Assembly: GCF_965227505.1 (NCBI RefSeq)
Contig: NZ_OZ245757.1
Location: forward strand, 1,798,001 to 1,862,000
DNA length: 64,000 nt
Source of the DNA: Pelagibius sp965227505
GTDB lineage: Bacteria > Pseudomonadota > Alphaproteobacteria > Kiloniellales > Kiloniellaceae
Reading direction: 5' to 3'
Position 1 is the stretch's first letter. Every line of letters begins with the position of its first letter. The position numbers were made by a program, and so were the translations under genes. Under the pieces are notes generated by a model that saw nothing but the letters and a program-made list of their open reading frames with translations, was not told where the DNA came from and made no database searches. Positions 62,951 to 64,000 of the stretch are shown here, one piece after another.

Positions 62951-64000
62951 ATGGAGACCTCCGCCGCCAGGGCCGTGCCGCCGGGCCATCCGCCCAGCCA
63001 CCCGCCCAGCCACCCGCCCAGCCACCCGCCGGGTCACCCTCCCCACATGCAAACAGACGCGCCCGCCGAACACCGCGAAGCAAGCACGCAGTGGACCAGC
63101 GTGGTCCTGCTGACCCTGGCGATGGGCGTCTGCGGCCTCGGTCTGGGTTTCAGCTATCCGCTCTATTCCCTGGTGCTGGAGCGCCAGGGCGCCGGCGACT
63201 TCGTCATCGGCCTGAGCGGGGCCATGACCGGCTTCGGGCTGCTGCTCTCCAACCTGGTGGTTCCCGCCCTGCTGCGGCGCTTCGGCCCGCTGCCGGTGCT
63301 GGCCGGCGGCTTTGCCGGGGCCGCCGCCTGTCTCGCGCTTTCGCCCTACAGCGATGCGCAGAGCCACTGGTACCTGCTGCGCCTGATGCTGGGCTGCTGC
63401 ATGAACATCGCCTTCGTCGTCACCGAGGTCTGGCTGAACACCGTCTCCGCCGAGGCGCAGCGCGGGCGCATCATCGGCTTTTTCACCGCCGTGATGGCGG
63501 CGGGCTTCGCCATCGGGCCGCTGCTGATCCTGCTGGTCGGCGACGAAGGGGCGCTGCCCTTCCAGCTTTGCGCCGGGCTGGTGCTGCTGGGGGCGCTCAC
63601 GGTGCTGCCGCTTGGACGCAGTACGGACGGCGACACAGGCCGCGAAGGGCGGAGCACATCGGCCAGCGCCTTCGACGGGCTCAGTCTCTGGGCGGTGCTC
63701 GGCTTTTTCCGGCTGGCGCCGCTGCTGGCCGCGCTGGTGCTGGTCTACTCGCTCTTCGACGGCACCGCGCTGGTCATTCTGCCGATCTATTTCCTGGAAA
63801 GCGGCTTCACCGCCGAACAGTCCAGCGCCGCCCTGGCCTGCCTGCTGATCGGCATGGTGCTGCTGCAGATGCCCATCGGCTGGCTGCTCGACCGCTTCCC
63901 CCGCCGCCGGGTGATCTGCGGCTGCACCCTGGTCTCCGCCCTCTGCTGCCTGGCGCTGCCGGCGGCGCTCGGCAGCGTCTGGCTGCTGGGCGCCCTGCTG
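62951..64000 (+). CDS. MFS transporter, 3' end cut by window edge
   Basis: An open frame from ATG at 62951 to the end (350 residues visible). A Pro/His-rich N-terminus has HPPS x3 then HPPG, followed by TM helices: VVLLTLAMGVCGLGLGFSYPLYSL, GAMTGFGLLLSNLVVPALL, and others. The motif LVLERQGAGDFVIGLSGA and the loop region RRFGPLPVLAG follow the MFS pattern, and the second half begins with AVLGFFRLAPLLAALVLVYSLFDGTA. An internal start (ATG at 63047) would omit the repeat region. Substrate unknown. The C-terminal half is incomplete. Confidence 0.85.
   Translation, partial: METSAARAVPPGHPPSHPPSHPPSHPPGHPPHMQTDAPAEHREASTQWTSVVLLTLAMGVCGLGLGFSYPLYSLVLERQGAGDFVIGLSGAMTGFGLLLSNLVVPALLRRFGPLPVLAGGFAGAAACLALSPYSDAQSHWYLLRLMLGCCMNIAFVVTEVWLNTVSAEAQRGRIIGFFTAVMAAGFAIGPLLILLVGDEGALPFQLCAGLVLLGALTVLPLGRSTDGDTGREGRSTSASAFDGLSLWAVLGFFRLAPLLAALVLVYSLFDGTALVILPIYFLESGFTAEQSSAALACLLIGMVLLQMPIGWLLDRFPRRRVICGCTLVSALCCLALPAALGSVWLLGALL

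Noticed and set aside
62039..63367. 442-codon minus frame
   Set aside because: Covers the racemase-like gene only in another frame and the MFS gene on the opposite strand.

Overview
The window looks like a chromosomal segment of a high-GC alphaproteobacterium, probably Rhodospirillales-like. The main evidence is a circularly permuted (two-piece) tmRNA gene next to an alphaproteobacterial SspB, together with DUF2065-HflC-HflK, the rodA-mrdA-mreDCB cluster and RHH_4 / DUF4169-like small proteins. Taxonomy is inferred from gene content only. Outside the first 13.7 kb the DNA is strongly GC-rich and produces many long antisense open frames, which were left out.

Region 1 (1-13.7 kb, all minus strand, visibly lower GC) is a surface-sugar island ending at the 3' side of a tRNA-Lys gene. 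It holds a tightly overlapping operon for a legionaminic-acid-type nonulosonic acid. The genes are 4,6-dehydratase (LegB), aminotransferase (LegC), hydrolysing epimerase (LegG/NeuC), synthase (LegI/NeuB), acyltransferase (LegH/NeuD-type), CMP-transferase (LegF/NeuA) and a CBS-linked nucleotidyltransferase (PtmE-type). Inserted among them are a PIG-L deacetylase plus a formyltransferase, two methyltransferases, a divergent second NeuB-like protein with a SAF domain, an APH-fold kinase and an unrecognised gene cut by the window edge. A decayed ABC-exporter ATPase lies at the tRNA edge of the island.

Region 2 (13.7-24.9 kb) holds tRNA-Lys(CTT) and the elongasome operon mreB-mreC-mreD-mrdA-rodA (minus), then a tripartite tricarboxylate transporter tctC-tctB-tctA (minus) divergent from an aspartate-dehydrogenase-family gene. 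Region 3 (24.9-36.4 kb) holds a two-gene DUF6881-like/GNAT unit bracketed by two copies of a palindromic intergenic repeat. It continues with branched-chain amino-acid genes ilvB-ilvH-ilvC, miaA, serB, a DegP-type protease, DUF2065, hflC and hflK.

Region 4 (36.5-48 kb) holds mrp/apbC, a Tat-exported YHS protein, SRPBCC, folA, thyA, permuted ssrA, sspB, an alpha/beta hydrolase and two VOC proteins. It also has an outer-membrane-like protein, a YafY/WYL regulator that shares an identical 20-bp near-palindromic site with the second VOC gene, and a soluble double-PAS chemoreceptor. Region 5 (48-64 kb) holds fumC, an RHH regulator, a giant AsmA protein, a small DUF4169-like protein, a P-type cation ATPase, an FAD-linked oxidase of the D-lactate/glycolate type, a DctPQM TRAP transporter, an Asp/Glu-racemase-family enzyme and the start of an MFS transporter that runs off the right edge.

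The parts most worth a second look are four. They are the glycan island (deacetylase-formyltransferase swap and a NeuB homologue that has lost a metal-binding His), the putative WYL/VOC operator pair, the repeat-flanked DUF6881-GNAT cassette, and the adjacent permuted ssrA-sspB pair.
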